This document shows, piece by piece, positions 49,588 to 57,129 of a DNA stretch of 64,000 nt. Position 1 is the stretch's first letter; each line of letters begins with the position of its first letter. The notes under the pieces are model-generated. The model worked only from the letters and a program-made list of their open reading frames with translations, ran no database searches and had not been told where the DNA came from. Position numbers and translations under genes: made by a program. The stretch lies in the NCBI GenBank assembly GCA_016841765.1, contig JAENYN010000016.1:1-64000 (forward strand), given 5' to 3'. The stretch is from Guptibacillus hwajinpoensis. GTDB lineage: Bacteria > Bacillota > Bacilli > Bacillales > Bacillaceae_O.

Positions 49588-50148
49588 TTATTTTTTCAAA
49601 ACCATACAGCGGCATACGATGTCATGCAACGCCTGCTTTTTCGGAGTGAACGCGGCCATCAAGTACCCGATCATCATAGTCAGGGCTGATAACAGATGGA
49701 AAAAATATCTGAATGTTGCTCTGAAAAATGAAATTCGATTCCCATCCATATCCGTAACCGCAATCCCCATCGCCAGCTTGCCGATTGTTCCCTGCCATGC
49801 CGAGCTTTCCAGCAGCGCATAATACATCCAGGCGATGAAAAATCCCATCACTCCGTATAACTCCTCATCTATAGGCAAAAAGGCAACCGCCACCGAAAAG
49901 GCCCCCCAGATGACCGAATCAATGATAACGGCTCCGACTCGGGCCCAGAACCCGGCATACCTCATTCCATCTTCCTCTAACGTTTTAGAACCTGATTCAG
50001 CAGGTTCCCGATATGGCCGATCAGCCGCCACTGCAGCCGCCGACTCGCTCCGGGCCTTTTCCTCCTGCGGAACCTCGACCTTCCTCCCACATTTAAAACA
50101 AAACTTCGCTTCCTTCTCAATCCTTGATCCGCACTGAGAACAATACAT
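49588..50148 (-). CDS. RDD-family membrane protein with N-terminal zinc ribbon
   Basis: A 186-residue protein. The first 25 residues are a zinc ribbon (MYCSQCGSRIEKEAKFCFKCG, two CxxC pairs), residues 26-60 a linker, and from about 65 an RDD membrane domain (RYAGFWARVGAVIIDSVIWG and WQGTIGKLAMGIAVTD). RDD proteins have two to three membrane segments and unclear roles, sometimes in ion or stress physiology. GGGGAGGA lies 7 bases before ATG 50148. It is the first gene of a two-gene operon with the ankyrin protein. Confidence 0.9.
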   Translation of the reverse strand: MYCSQCGSRIEKEAKFCFKCGRKVEVPQEEKARSESAAAVAADRPYREPAESGSKTLEEDGMRYAGFWARVGAVIIDSVIWGAFSVAVAFLPIDEELYGVMGFFIAWMYYALLESSAWQGTIGKLAMGIAVTDMDGNRISFFRATFRYFFHLLSALTMMIGYLMAAFTPKKQALHDIVCRCMVLKK

Positions 50149-50612
50149 CCATTCCTCCCCCTTCTCTTTATATTCAGGGCACCTTGACCTTTTATATCGG
50201 CAAAAATCACTGGAAAGTTTAACGACAATTTTCCACAAACCCCTGTATCTATCGAACCTTGTCGAACTATAAAATTCTCAATTAAAAACATTGTCTCTTG
50301 TAAAAAGTCAAACCCTGACATCGAAAGGAACTCATTTGATTCCCACAACAATAGCCTTTTATAGTAAATCGGTATAGTTGGAACAAATCACATTATTTAT
50401 AATTATTATAAATAAGTATTGACTGTAAAATGAAAGGTGTTATCATTAAATTAATAAGTTTTGTAACCCTTTGATAATGTTAAATATGAACGAACAAGAA
50501 CAGCAGACTGACAACAGGCCGGAATCCCAGGTTGGCGATTTCAAGACTTTAATGAAAGCAGGTCCCCGCTGATTTAGCCTGGCTGCAAGAAGAATAACGA
50601 GGAGGGAATTGC
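50149..50612. other. Intergenic region with one promoter-like site
   Basis: TTGACT (50419) and TATCAT (50441) are 16 bases apart on the + strand, a plausible promoter for the small zinc-ribbon ORF. I see no other gene or repeat in the 464 bp. Confidence 0.4.
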
Positions 50613-50717
50613 ATGAACGTTAAACAAAAAATTTGCAGTAAATGCCATGCCCCAATAAAAAAACTTAAACACAGCATCAGCTGCGGCTGCGGAAGCCGAA
50701 TAAAGGTTTCTGCGTAG
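50613..50717 (+). CDS. 34-residue zinc-ribbon-like mini-protein
   Basis: A 34-residue ORF with four Cys (CSKCHAPIKK... and CGCG), likely a single zinc site, and a high Lys content. GAGGAGGG lies about 6 bases before ATG, and a strong bidirectional terminator follows about 40 bp after the stop. The ribosome site, composition and terminator argue for a real gene. Zinc-ribbon mini-proteins of this kind are common in Bacillus and often bind RNA or other proteins. Function is unknown. Confidence 0.6.
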   Translation: MNVKQKICSKCHAPIKKLKHSISCGCGSRIKVSA

Positions 50718-50757
50718 GTGGCAGCCCGCCTGCCCATCGGGTTTCACTGAATAAAAC

Positions 50758-50800
50758 AAGCGCCCGGCAATCGCCTATAATAGGTGATTGCCGGGCGCTT
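50758..50800. terminator. Bidirectional terminator
   Basis: AAGCGCCCGGCAATCGCCTA and its near-exact complement form a stem of about 20 bp with a 3-base loop between convergent genes. Confidence 0.9.
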
Positions 50801-50826
50801 TCCCTGTATAACAGCAGCGAATGCCC

Positions 50827-51933
50827 TCAAAGGATTCTTTGCCAGCGCGAAACCGACTCCAGTGTCAGGAGATCGATTTCCTGAGTATACCTGTATGTTC
50901 TGGGCCAGCTGCAAAAAACAGAACTCTCGCCAAGCAGCTTGTTGGTTAAAAACGAATTGGGGACCGGTCTCCAGCCCCCGGATGGAATCAGTTCGATTTT
51001 GGCCGTATCCCCTTCTCTTTTAACCCCGTATTCGCCTGATACCATCCCCATCGCATCATCTGCGGCTATTTTGAATGTATCCCGATATACGGATCCGCTT
51101 CCAATCAATCTGATATCCGGAAAACCGAGGCCGAAATTCACTGACAGGGAATGGCCTGGATGCTTCAGTTTAATTTTATGTAGAATCCCTTTGCGGAATC
51201 TATATTCAAGCTGGCCGCTGACGACTGCTCCGGAAGCATCAGGTGTACATTCTTCGATGAACCGTTTGCCGGACCGTGCAAATTCGACCATCTGGCAATC
51301 CAAGGTGTAGCGCGAATAGTAACGGCGTTGAAAATCCTTCGCCGCCCCGGGAACCGGGAAGCTGTCCTGCTTTATTTTATTCCCGTCGATCGTGAGTTCC
51401 ACATCCGTCTTCCATTTCCGGACGAAATCGAAATCATGTAAAAAGAACAGCGGCAAATAGGACGGATTTTCTGTTGACGATCCGATTGGCGCAAGAAGAT
51501 TCATCCCCCTTGTCTTTTTGGCCGCACATTCCTGAATGCGGGCCGTAATCCTTCTGCCGAACCTATCAATGAACGAAAATGAAATGTTCACACCGCCTTT
51601 TCCCACTCCTAATGCGGCATTTTCCATTTCGACACGTTTGCGCTCATTTAACCCTTTTCCCGCTACATCAAAGGTTTCGTTTTCAATCTCACTCATCTTC
51701 AAATCATCATACACATCGACATAGCCATCTAAACGGTAGGCAATGACACGATATCCTCTGCCGGGGAGCGCACCAGCAAAACATTGGAGCTCCAAGCCTT
51801 TATATACTTCATCCGGATGCTTTTCAAAGTTGATGATTGCCAGCTTCTTCATTGGGCTGCAAGACAATCCAAAGGGAATGAGGACAGTTTGGGCAGTAAT
51901 GCTATGATCTCCGGCCTTCTCCATTACTTCCAT
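50827..51933 (-). CDS. Protein of unknown function, possible beta-rich lipocalin-like fold
   Basis: A 368-residue protein that I do not recognise. It has no signal peptide or membrane segment; alternating hydrophobic and polar stretches suggest a beta-rich fold. Notable segments are FGLSCSPMKKLAIINFEKHP near residue 21 and RYYSRYTLDCQMVEF near residue 228. GAGGGAG lies about 7 bases before ATG 51933, so the longer upstream frame is not used. It sits between the methyltransferase gene and a terminator and could share a transcript with the methyltransferase (minus strand, 110-bp gap). Confidence 0.72.
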   Translation of the reverse strand: MEVMEKAGDHSITAQTVLIPFGLSCSPMKKLAIINFEKHPDEVYKGLELQCFAGALPGRGYRVIAYRLDGYVDVYDDLKMSEIENETFDVAGKGLNERKRVEMENAALGVGKGGVNISFSFIDRFGRRITARIQECAAKKTRGMNLLAPIGSSTENPSYLPLFFLHDFDFVRKWKTDVELTIDGNKIKQDSFPVPGAAKDFQRRYYSRYTLDCQMVEFARSGKRFIEECTPDASGAVVSGQLEYRFRKGILHKIKLKHPGHSLSVNFGLGFPDIRLIGSGSVYRDTFKIAADDAMGMVSGEYGVKREGDTAKIELIPSGGWRPVPNSFLTNKLLGESSVFCSWPRTYRYTQEIDLLTLESVSRWQRIL

Positions 51934-52042
51934 TCGATCTCCCTCTATTCGTTTGAAAATCCGGCGGGTACCCGTGCTATGTGATGGCACCCCGTACCAG
52001 CGAATCAAGATTTGATGACTTTTCGACAGGTGATAGAACCGC

Positions 52043-52777
52043 TCAAACCTTCCGCATCAAATAAAACACATACCCATAATAATCCGAGTATTTTCTGTAC
52101 AAATTGATTTCCTTTTCTGACTCAGCCAATAGGGCCAGCGTTCCATTATCGCCTTCGGCCTTTGCCCGCAAATATTCGATTCTTTCTTGCAGAGGGTTGT
52201 AATAGGAATCCCACCAGCTTGATTCCGGCAGTATGAAATGCCCGATTGGCACATATCCGGATTCTCCGATGATTTTCATATTATCATCAATACCCTTCAT
52301 CCCCGGATAATCTTCAGCCCATGCGCGCAAGGGATCTTCGGGGACATCCTTCCGCAGCCAGGACAGTTCGGTCACGCCCAGATATCCTCCCGGCTTAATG
52401 AACCGCCGCCACTCCTGTAGGCCCCGTTCAAATCCCAAAATGTAAATGGCTCCCTCAGACCAGATGACATCAAAGCTTTCTTCCGGAAAATCCAGCTCGA
52501 ACATGGACCCGTTCCTCACTTCGATTCTATCCGCCACCCCGGCCTGTTCCGCGCGTTCAGTGAGCACATCAAGAAATGGCTGATGCGTATCCAGCGCTGT
52601 GATCTTCCCGTCAATCTGTTCGGCAAGCGCAATCGTCTGCATCCCCGGGCCGCAGCCGATATCCAGCATGTTAACCGTACAGGGCAGATCACGAAGCATT
52701 CTCAGAGCAAGCACTGTCGACTCATTATCTCCGGGCCCTTCCCTCGGCAAGCCCTGATGAATGTCGAAAAAATCCAT
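52043..52777 (-). CDS. Class I SAM-dependent methyltransferase
   Basis: A 244-residue methyltransferase with a Rossmann fold. Motif I is VNMLDIGCGPGMQTIAL near residue 36, the acidic loop ITALDTH near residue 59, and motif IV FDVIWSEGAIY near residue 104. The start MDFFDIHQGLPREGPGD is typical of Bacillus small-molecule methyltransferases in this group. The methyl acceptor cannot be inferred. It follows the GDPD gene at a distance of about 130 bp, with palindrome copy 13 in between. Confidence 0.9.
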   Translation of the reverse strand: MDFFDIHQGLPREGPGDNESTVLALRMLRDLPCTVNMLDIGCGPGMQTIALAEQIDGKITALDTHQPFLDVLTERAEQAGVADRIEVRNGSMFELDFPEESFDVIWSEGAIYILGFERGLQEWRRFIKPGGYLGVTELSWLRKDVPEDPLRAWAEDYPGMKGIDDNMKIIGESGYVPIGHFILPESSWWDSYYNPLQERIEYLRAKAEGDNGTLALLAESEKEINLYRKYSDYYGYVFYLMRKV

Positions 52778-52866
52778 GCCTTCCCTCCTCCATTCTCCTT
52801 TTCCCCAGTAACCTTTCGCTTTTTTGTCTGCTTTTTCCTTTGTTTGGGGATGAGGTAAGTGAAAAA

Positions 52867-52918
52867 GGTGCCTGACCCCCGCCCTGGTAATGCTTCACCG
52901 CACCGGGGGTCAGGCACC
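52867..52918. repeat. 44-bp palindrome family, copy 13 (long-loop variant)
   Basis: The outer arms are standard (GGTGCCTGACCCCCG / CACCGGGGGTCAGGCACC), but the centre is CCCTGGTAATGCTTCACCG, longer and unlike all others. The stop codon of the GDPD gene lies inside this copy. Confidence 0.9.
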
Positions 52919-53881
52919 GCGATTGGCACCTGCTTTCTTCTTCACCGATTTATACGTTTGCTCCAATTTCACCACATAGTTTGTAAACATGCCGGTAACA
53001 TCCCAATCGATCAATGTCTCCATATCTTCTTCATCGTTCACAGTATAGGGCTGGACAAGCATGTCCAGGGCTCTGGCCTTTTTTACGTACTCTTCATCAA
53101 TGACCATATCTCCTTTATACATATAATTCATGCCAATCCCTACCGCATAGTCATCGATGGTTTCGAGTTCTTCATCTGTGATGTCGCCTGGTGACGAAGT
53201 AAGGCCGCTGACTTCAGCATACTCGCCTTTACCGTCCGGGATATATAAGAGCAATTGGACCAGCGGGAGTTCCGGGGCAAGTTCATGCACTTTAAGAAGG
53301 CTTTCCCGGCTGAAAGATTGGATGATCACATTGCTCGATTCCTCGCTTGTTCCCATCAGTCCATACTCTTCTATCAACTTAAGCAATTTTTCTTCCATAC
53401 CGGGATATGCATCAGGAGATTTTGTCTCAATGTAATATCGCACTTCTTTACCGTAGTGCCGGAAAATTTCTTCAAGTGTCGGCACTTTCAATCCTTCATA
53501 CCCCTTCTTTGCATGCTCAGGATATTTTTTATTGAACCATGATCCCGCATCAAGTTCCTTTATTTCTTTAAGAGTCTTATCACGGACTTTTCCTTTCCCG
53601 TCTGTCGTCCGGTCGACTCTGGCATCATGCATCGCCACTAATTCCCCGTCATTCGTCATCTGAAGATCGATCTCAAAGTAATCCCCTTTTTGCTTTTTCA
53701 CCAGATCATAAGCAGCAAAGGTATGCTCAGGCGCCTCCCCGCTTACACCGCGGTGTCCGACGACGTGAAACCGGTCAACATCCAGGGTCGGATCTCTTTC
53801 TGCCGCCTCACTTCCGGCACTGCCTGCAATCAAGCTGAAAACAAGCACGGCAGCCGCCGGCAGATATAAACATTTTTTCAT
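52910..53881 (-). CDS. Secreted glycerophosphodiester phosphodiesterase, stop codon inside palindrome copy 13
   Basis: A 323-residue GlpQ-type GDPD. The signal peptide covers residues about 1-26. Catalytic motifs are HVVGHRGVSGEAPEHT (His-Arg, Glu), YFEIDLQMTNDGELVAMHDARVDRTT and YIETKSP. It hydrolyses glycerophosphodiesters to glycerol-3-phosphate, including teichoic-acid-derived ones. GGGAGGAAGA lies 6-8 bases before ATG 53881. The last two residues (Gly-Ala) and the TGA stop come from the repeat, exactly as for the YbaN-like gene. Confidence 0.93.
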   Translation of the reverse strand: MKKCLYLPAAAVLVFSLIAGSAGSEAAERDPTLDVDRFHVVGHRGVSGEAPEHTFAAYDLVKKQKGDYFEIDLQMTNDGELVAMHDARVDRTTDGKGKVRDKTLKEIKELDAGSWFNKKYPEHAKKGYEGLKVPTLEEIFRHYGKEVRYYIETKSPDAYPGMEEKLLKLIEEYGLMGTSEESSNVIIQSFSRESLLKVHELAPELPLVQLLLYIPDGKGEYAEVSGLTSSPGDITDEELETIDDYAVGIGMNYMYKGDMVIDEEYVKKARALDMLVQPYTVNDEEDMETLIDWDVTGMFTNYVVKLEQTYKSVKKKAGANRGA

Positions 53882-54021
53882 CCCTCTTCCTCCCAAACGG
53901 AATATATGGAATAACGTGTCCCTTTCCGAAAAAACATCCGGCAACTCCACCGGTGAAGCAGCTATTATCAGTTGTTCATAGCCTTTGCAGCAAATGCGTT
54001 ATCCATTCCTGTAAAACCGGT

Positions 54022-54150
54022 AAAGAAAATAGTCGATTGGCAAGCCTTTAAGCGAAGACAGAGGCGTAGTTGCCCTTACCTATATTCTTTAAAATGCCAG
54101 CTGCATCGAAATACTCCCTTGCTGACAATTTTTCGCCTTCTTATCTGGAA
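54022..54150 (+). repeat. Dispersed ~100-bp element, copy B
   Basis: AGTCGATTGGCAAGCCTTTA, GCGAAGACAGAGGCGTAGTT and GCCCTTACCTATATTC align with copies A and C. It lies between the GDPD start and the P1 peptidase stop and holds no gene. Confidence 0.65.
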
Positions 54151-54201
54151 AAAAAAGAGCCCGCCCCGGCTGCAAAAGCTATTTGCAGCGGGAACAGGCA
54201 C

Positions 54202-55251
54202 CTATTTTACTATTTCGGCCAGCCGATCCAGCGGCAGCCCGTACACCTTCCTCTTCTTCTGCCCCTCGATCGTCTCAGCCATACACATTGAATTGACGAT
54301 TGCTTCCTCCACCGCTTCAATCACCCCTTCAAACAGGCAATCGAGCTGTTCAGCCGGAAACATCTTGACGGAATAAATCTCATCACTATCATATGTATAA
54401 GAATTCCCTGTTGAAAACGCTAGGAAAAAATCGCCGCTTCCTTCTTCACCTATGCCGCCAAGCTTTCCCATTGTCAGCGCTGCCCGTTTTGCCAGGCGTT
54501 CACACTGCGAAGGCAGCAGCGGAGCATCAACAGCGACTGTGACAAGAAGCGAGCCGTCATTTTCCGGCGTCTCCCACGGCAAAGGAATTTCCTGCTCATT
54601 CAGTATTTCGCCAACCTCCGTATTATGAATAATGAGGTCACGGCGCCTGCCGAAGTTGGCCTGCACGAGCGCGCCAACTGTAAAACTGCCGCAGTCACAG
54701 TCCACTATTCTTGAAGAAGTGCCGATGCCGCCTTTGAACTCATAACAAATCATGCCTGTCCCGCCGCCGACATTCCCTTCTTCAACCATACCGGGCCTGG
54801 CAGTCAGGATGGCTTCCTCGACATCCTCATAGGTAACTGCCGTTTTTTCCAGATCACTTAGCCAGCCATCCCATGTTTCAGCCACTATGCCGTTGGAAAA
54901 CGGCTCAAGCCCGTCAATGCGCCTGGTTGCCAGTGAAAGAAAGCGATGGACAAGCCCCAATAAGTGACTGCCTGTAAAAATAATCGGCGTCACAAGCGTT
55001 CCTGTTTCATTGATCCAATGACTGCCTGTAAATTCACCGGTTCCATTAAATGAGAACATGCCGGCCGGAAAGTGGCTTCCCTGCAGTTTTCCGTGATTCG
55101 GCATGACCACGGTCAGCCCTGAACATACATCCTCAGCCATAATCGTTTTATGGCCCACAACGACACCGTCCACATCCGTGATGGAATTTAACTTCCCAGT
55201 TCTTAACTTACCAATCGCAATGCCCAGTTCCCTTACTCTTTTTCTGTACAT
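54202..55251 (-). CDS. P1-family peptidase (DmpA/BapA-type aminopeptidase)
   Basis: A 349-residue autoprocessing peptidase of the DmpA/BapA (P1, S58) family. The self-cleavage site and nucleophile are Gly-Ser in PENDGSLLVTVAVDAPL near residue 245; GNVGGGTGMICYEFKGGIGTSS near residue 175 is also typical. Relatives are D-/beta-aminopeptidases. The start is ATG 55251, with GGGAG 7 bases upstream. It starts 23 bp after the ADP-ribosylglycohydrolase stop, so the two form an operon. Confidence 0.93.
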   Translation of the reverse strand: MYRKRVRELGIAIGKLRTGKLNSITDVDGVVVGHKTIMAEDVCSGLTVVMPNHGKLQGSHFPAGMFSFNGTGEFTGSHWINETGTLVTPIIFTGSHLLGLVHRFLSLATRRIDGLEPFSNGIVAETWDGWLSDLEKTAVTYEDVEEAILTARPGMVEEGNVGGGTGMICYEFKGGIGTSSRIVDCDCGSFTVGALVQANFGRRRDLIIHNTEVGEILNEQEIPLPWETPENDGSLLVTVAVDAPLLPSQCERLAKRAALTMGKLGGIGEEGSGDFFLAFSTGNSYTYDSDEIYSVKMFPAEQLDCLFEGVIEAVEEAIVNSMCMAETIEGQKKRKVYGLPLDRLAEIVK

Positions 55252-55274
55252 AACATACTCCCGTCCCCGTAAAG

Positions 55275-56321
55275 TCAATACCCCGGATAGCGATCCCAAT
55301 CAACACCTTTACCCAGGTATCCATCAAACAAGTCATCTGCTGTCTGCATCAAAACATCCCTCAACTCAATCTTCTCCACCCAGCCCGGCGGAATCTTGCC
55401 AAGCCCCAAATAGGCGCCGACGATATTCCCTGCGATTGCACCTGTACTGTCACTGTCCCCGCCATGATTGACAGCCGCAATGAGCGCACTTTTAAAATCT
55501 TCACGGTATTTCAGGGCACAATAAACTGATATCGCCAGTGCCTCTTCACCTACCCAGCCCTCGCCGATCTGTGGGATCGCTTCTGTATCAGGAAGGTCTT
55601 TTTTTGAAAAATCCACCGCCTTTTCCAGGCTTGCCGTACATTCCTCGTGCCCGGCATACTGTTGAAGCTCAGCAAGCGAGTCCGCAACCGCTGTCTCGAT
55701 GTCCGTGCCATCCATGAGAGATGAAATCAAAAAAGCCAGTGTCCCTGCTGAAAGATACCCGGATGGATGCCCGTGCGTCAGAGCCGCAAATTCCGCTCCC
55801 CGCTTGAACGCCTCGTTTTTTTCATAAAAAAGCCCTGCAGGCGCAGCCCGCATCACTCCTCCGCAGCCTTTGCTGTTATTGATCGGTTCCTCCATTGTCC
55901 CCTGGGTTCTGCTATATAACGCAGTCAGGCATGTATTCCCTGGCCCCCGCCTTTCATAAAGCTCTTCAATCCCAAACAGCCAGCCGTCATAAGCCCATTC
56001 ATATTCCGCGACTCTCTGATATCCCTGGGTCAACAGCCAGCGCTGATACGCATAAAACACAATGGACGGCGGATGGGTGATCCCTTTTAAAATCCCCCGC
56101 GTTTGCGCCCTCAGTATTCCTTCTGCCGTAAATAGGGTCATTTGCGTATCGTCTGTAAACTCAGCCTGCCCGTATTCGGCCAGGCGCAAATCCTGAGTGC
56201 CGCCAGCACCATACTGTTGTTGAATGTCCGGCAGTGAAAGAAACTCGACAGGCCGGCCCAGGGCGTCCCCGATGGCACCGCCAAGGAGACAGCCCCGGTA
56301 GTATTCTTGACTTCGTTTCAT
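55275..56321 (-). CDS. ADP-ribosylglycohydrolase family protein
   Basis: A 348-residue hydrolase of the ARH/DraG family with all Mg-binding motifs: GAIGDALGRPVE near residue 15, FTDDTQM near residue 55, HGHPSGYLSAG near residue 184 and NHGGDSDSTGAIAGNI near residue 286. The family removes ADP-ribose from proteins or small molecules, and some members act on ADP-ribosylated metabolites. The genome window holds no ADP-ribosyltransferase. It shares a transcript with the P1 peptidase. Confidence 0.93.
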   Translation of the reverse strand: MKRSQEYYRGCLLGGAIGDALGRPVEFLSLPDIQQQYGAGGTQDLRLAEYGQAEFTDDTQMTLFTAEGILRAQTRGILKGITHPPSIVFYAYQRWLLTQGYQRVAEYEWAYDGWLFGIEELYERRGPGNTCLTALYSRTQGTMEEPINNSKGCGGVMRAAPAGLFYEKNEAFKRGAEFAALTHGHPSGYLSAGTLAFLISSLMDGTDIETAVADSLAELQQYAGHEECTASLEKAVDFSKKDLPDTEAIPQIGEGWVGEEALAISVYCALKYREDFKSALIAAVNHGGDSDSTGAIAGNIVGAYLGLGKIPPGWVEKIELRDVLMQTADDLFDGYLGKGVDWDRYPGY

Positions 56322-56397
56322 GACTTTTTCACCCCGCTAATCTGCAATATCAAACACCTGATTGTGATACTCCGTTCAAAATCGTTATAGAAAAAAA

Positions 56398-56630
56398 CTA
56401 TTTCTTCACCATATTCGACAAATAAGCTTTCAAACCTCCAACTACCAATAGTTGGTCTTCATGTAAAATCTTTTCGTTAATTAACCATGTCATAGGAACT
56501 TTTCCTGCAAGCCGGACCTTCAGTTCTACAGTCCCATAATCAGCTTGGTAAAAAGCTCGCCCTGACCTTTATTCCATCGGATTTTGTCCTTTGACGACAA
56601 CTAGAACCCCCACCCTTGTTCATCTTGAAA
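56398..56630 (-). pseudogene. Decayed gene fragment with a frameshift
   Basis: On the minus strand, a stretch ending at a stop at 56398 reads ADYGTVELKVRLAGKVPMTW...LSNMVKK. In another frame just upstream the reading SKDKIRWNKGQGELF joins it logically, with a frame change near 56555 and no start codon. The composition is protein-like, but I do not recognise the family. The sequence further upstream is cut by non-coding DNA. It is probably the 3-prime end of a lost gene. Confidence 0.45.
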
Positions 56631-56712
56631 CATCTAGCTAGAACTTCATAATCCAGGAAGGGTAAAAAACTCGACCGGCGTACGGCGAAGATAAAGATCT
56701 TCAAATAAAATT

Positions 56713-56757
56713 AAAAGGGCCTGTTCCGCCGAATCAACAGTGGAACAGGCCCTTTTT
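56713..56757. terminator. Terminator after the 56.8-kb gene cluster
   Basis: AAAAGGGCCTGTTCC / GGAACAGGCCCTTTTT form a 15-bp stem, T-run on both strands. It ends the minus-strand transcript of the membrane-protein gene. Confidence 0.92.
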
Positions 56758-56765
56758 GCAAAAAT

Positions 56766-56981
56766 CTAATATAAAAAAAACAAAATATAAACTAAAGACC
56801 CCGTTAAAAACAGGACATCCCACGACCTGATCCCTCTTTTCATCAACTTAAAATGAAAAAAGAACATATAAATGACAAACAGCAGCATGAATGTCGCCTC
56901 CGAAAAACGGAAGAGCTGTTGCAAGAACACAAGTATGAAAATAACTGAAATGTGGAGGCCATCCTGATCTTCCTTTTCCAT
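56766..56981 (-). CDS. Small membrane protein of unknown function
   Basis: A 71-residue protein with two or three hydrophobic segments (about residues 10-45 and 54-71) and an acidic N-terminus (MEKEDQDG). GGGGGA lies 7 bases before ATG 56981; an in-frame ATG five codons upstream would place that site inside the gene. It directly follows a 43-residue ORF and the membrane peptidase gene, so it is likely the last gene of that operon. No family is recognised. Confidence 0.65.
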   Translation of the reverse strand: MEKEDQDGLHISVIFILVFLQQLFRFSEATFMLLFVIYMFFFHFKLMKRGIRSWDVLFLTGSLVYILFFLY

Positions 56982-56997
56982 TGTTTGATCCCCCATT

Positions 56998-57129
56998 TCA
57001 CTGTTCTTGCTGCATTCGCTTATACACTTCCTGTTCGATCTCCTTATAAGAAATCAGGTCTTCTTTAAACAGCAAGTCGTAACCTGCTTTCTCGTTGCCG
57101 GAATGTATTTGCCGCAAAGCATCTATCAA
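56998..57129 (-). CDS. 43-residue ORF overlapping the peptidase stop (possible small gene)
   Basis: A charged, helical 43-residue reading frame (LRQIHSGNEKAGYDLLFKED and ending EVYKRMQQEQ). The best start is TTG at 57129, which overlaps the TGA stop of the peptidase gene as TTGA, with a weak ACAGGA 4 bases before. The amino-acid composition is protein-like and the frame is open without a gap to the next gene. It may be a real translationally coupled gene or the C-terminus of a longer peptidase broken by a frameshift. Confidence 0.45.
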   Translation of the reverse strand: MIDALRQIHSGNEKAGYDLLFKEDLISYKEIEQEVYKRMQQEQ

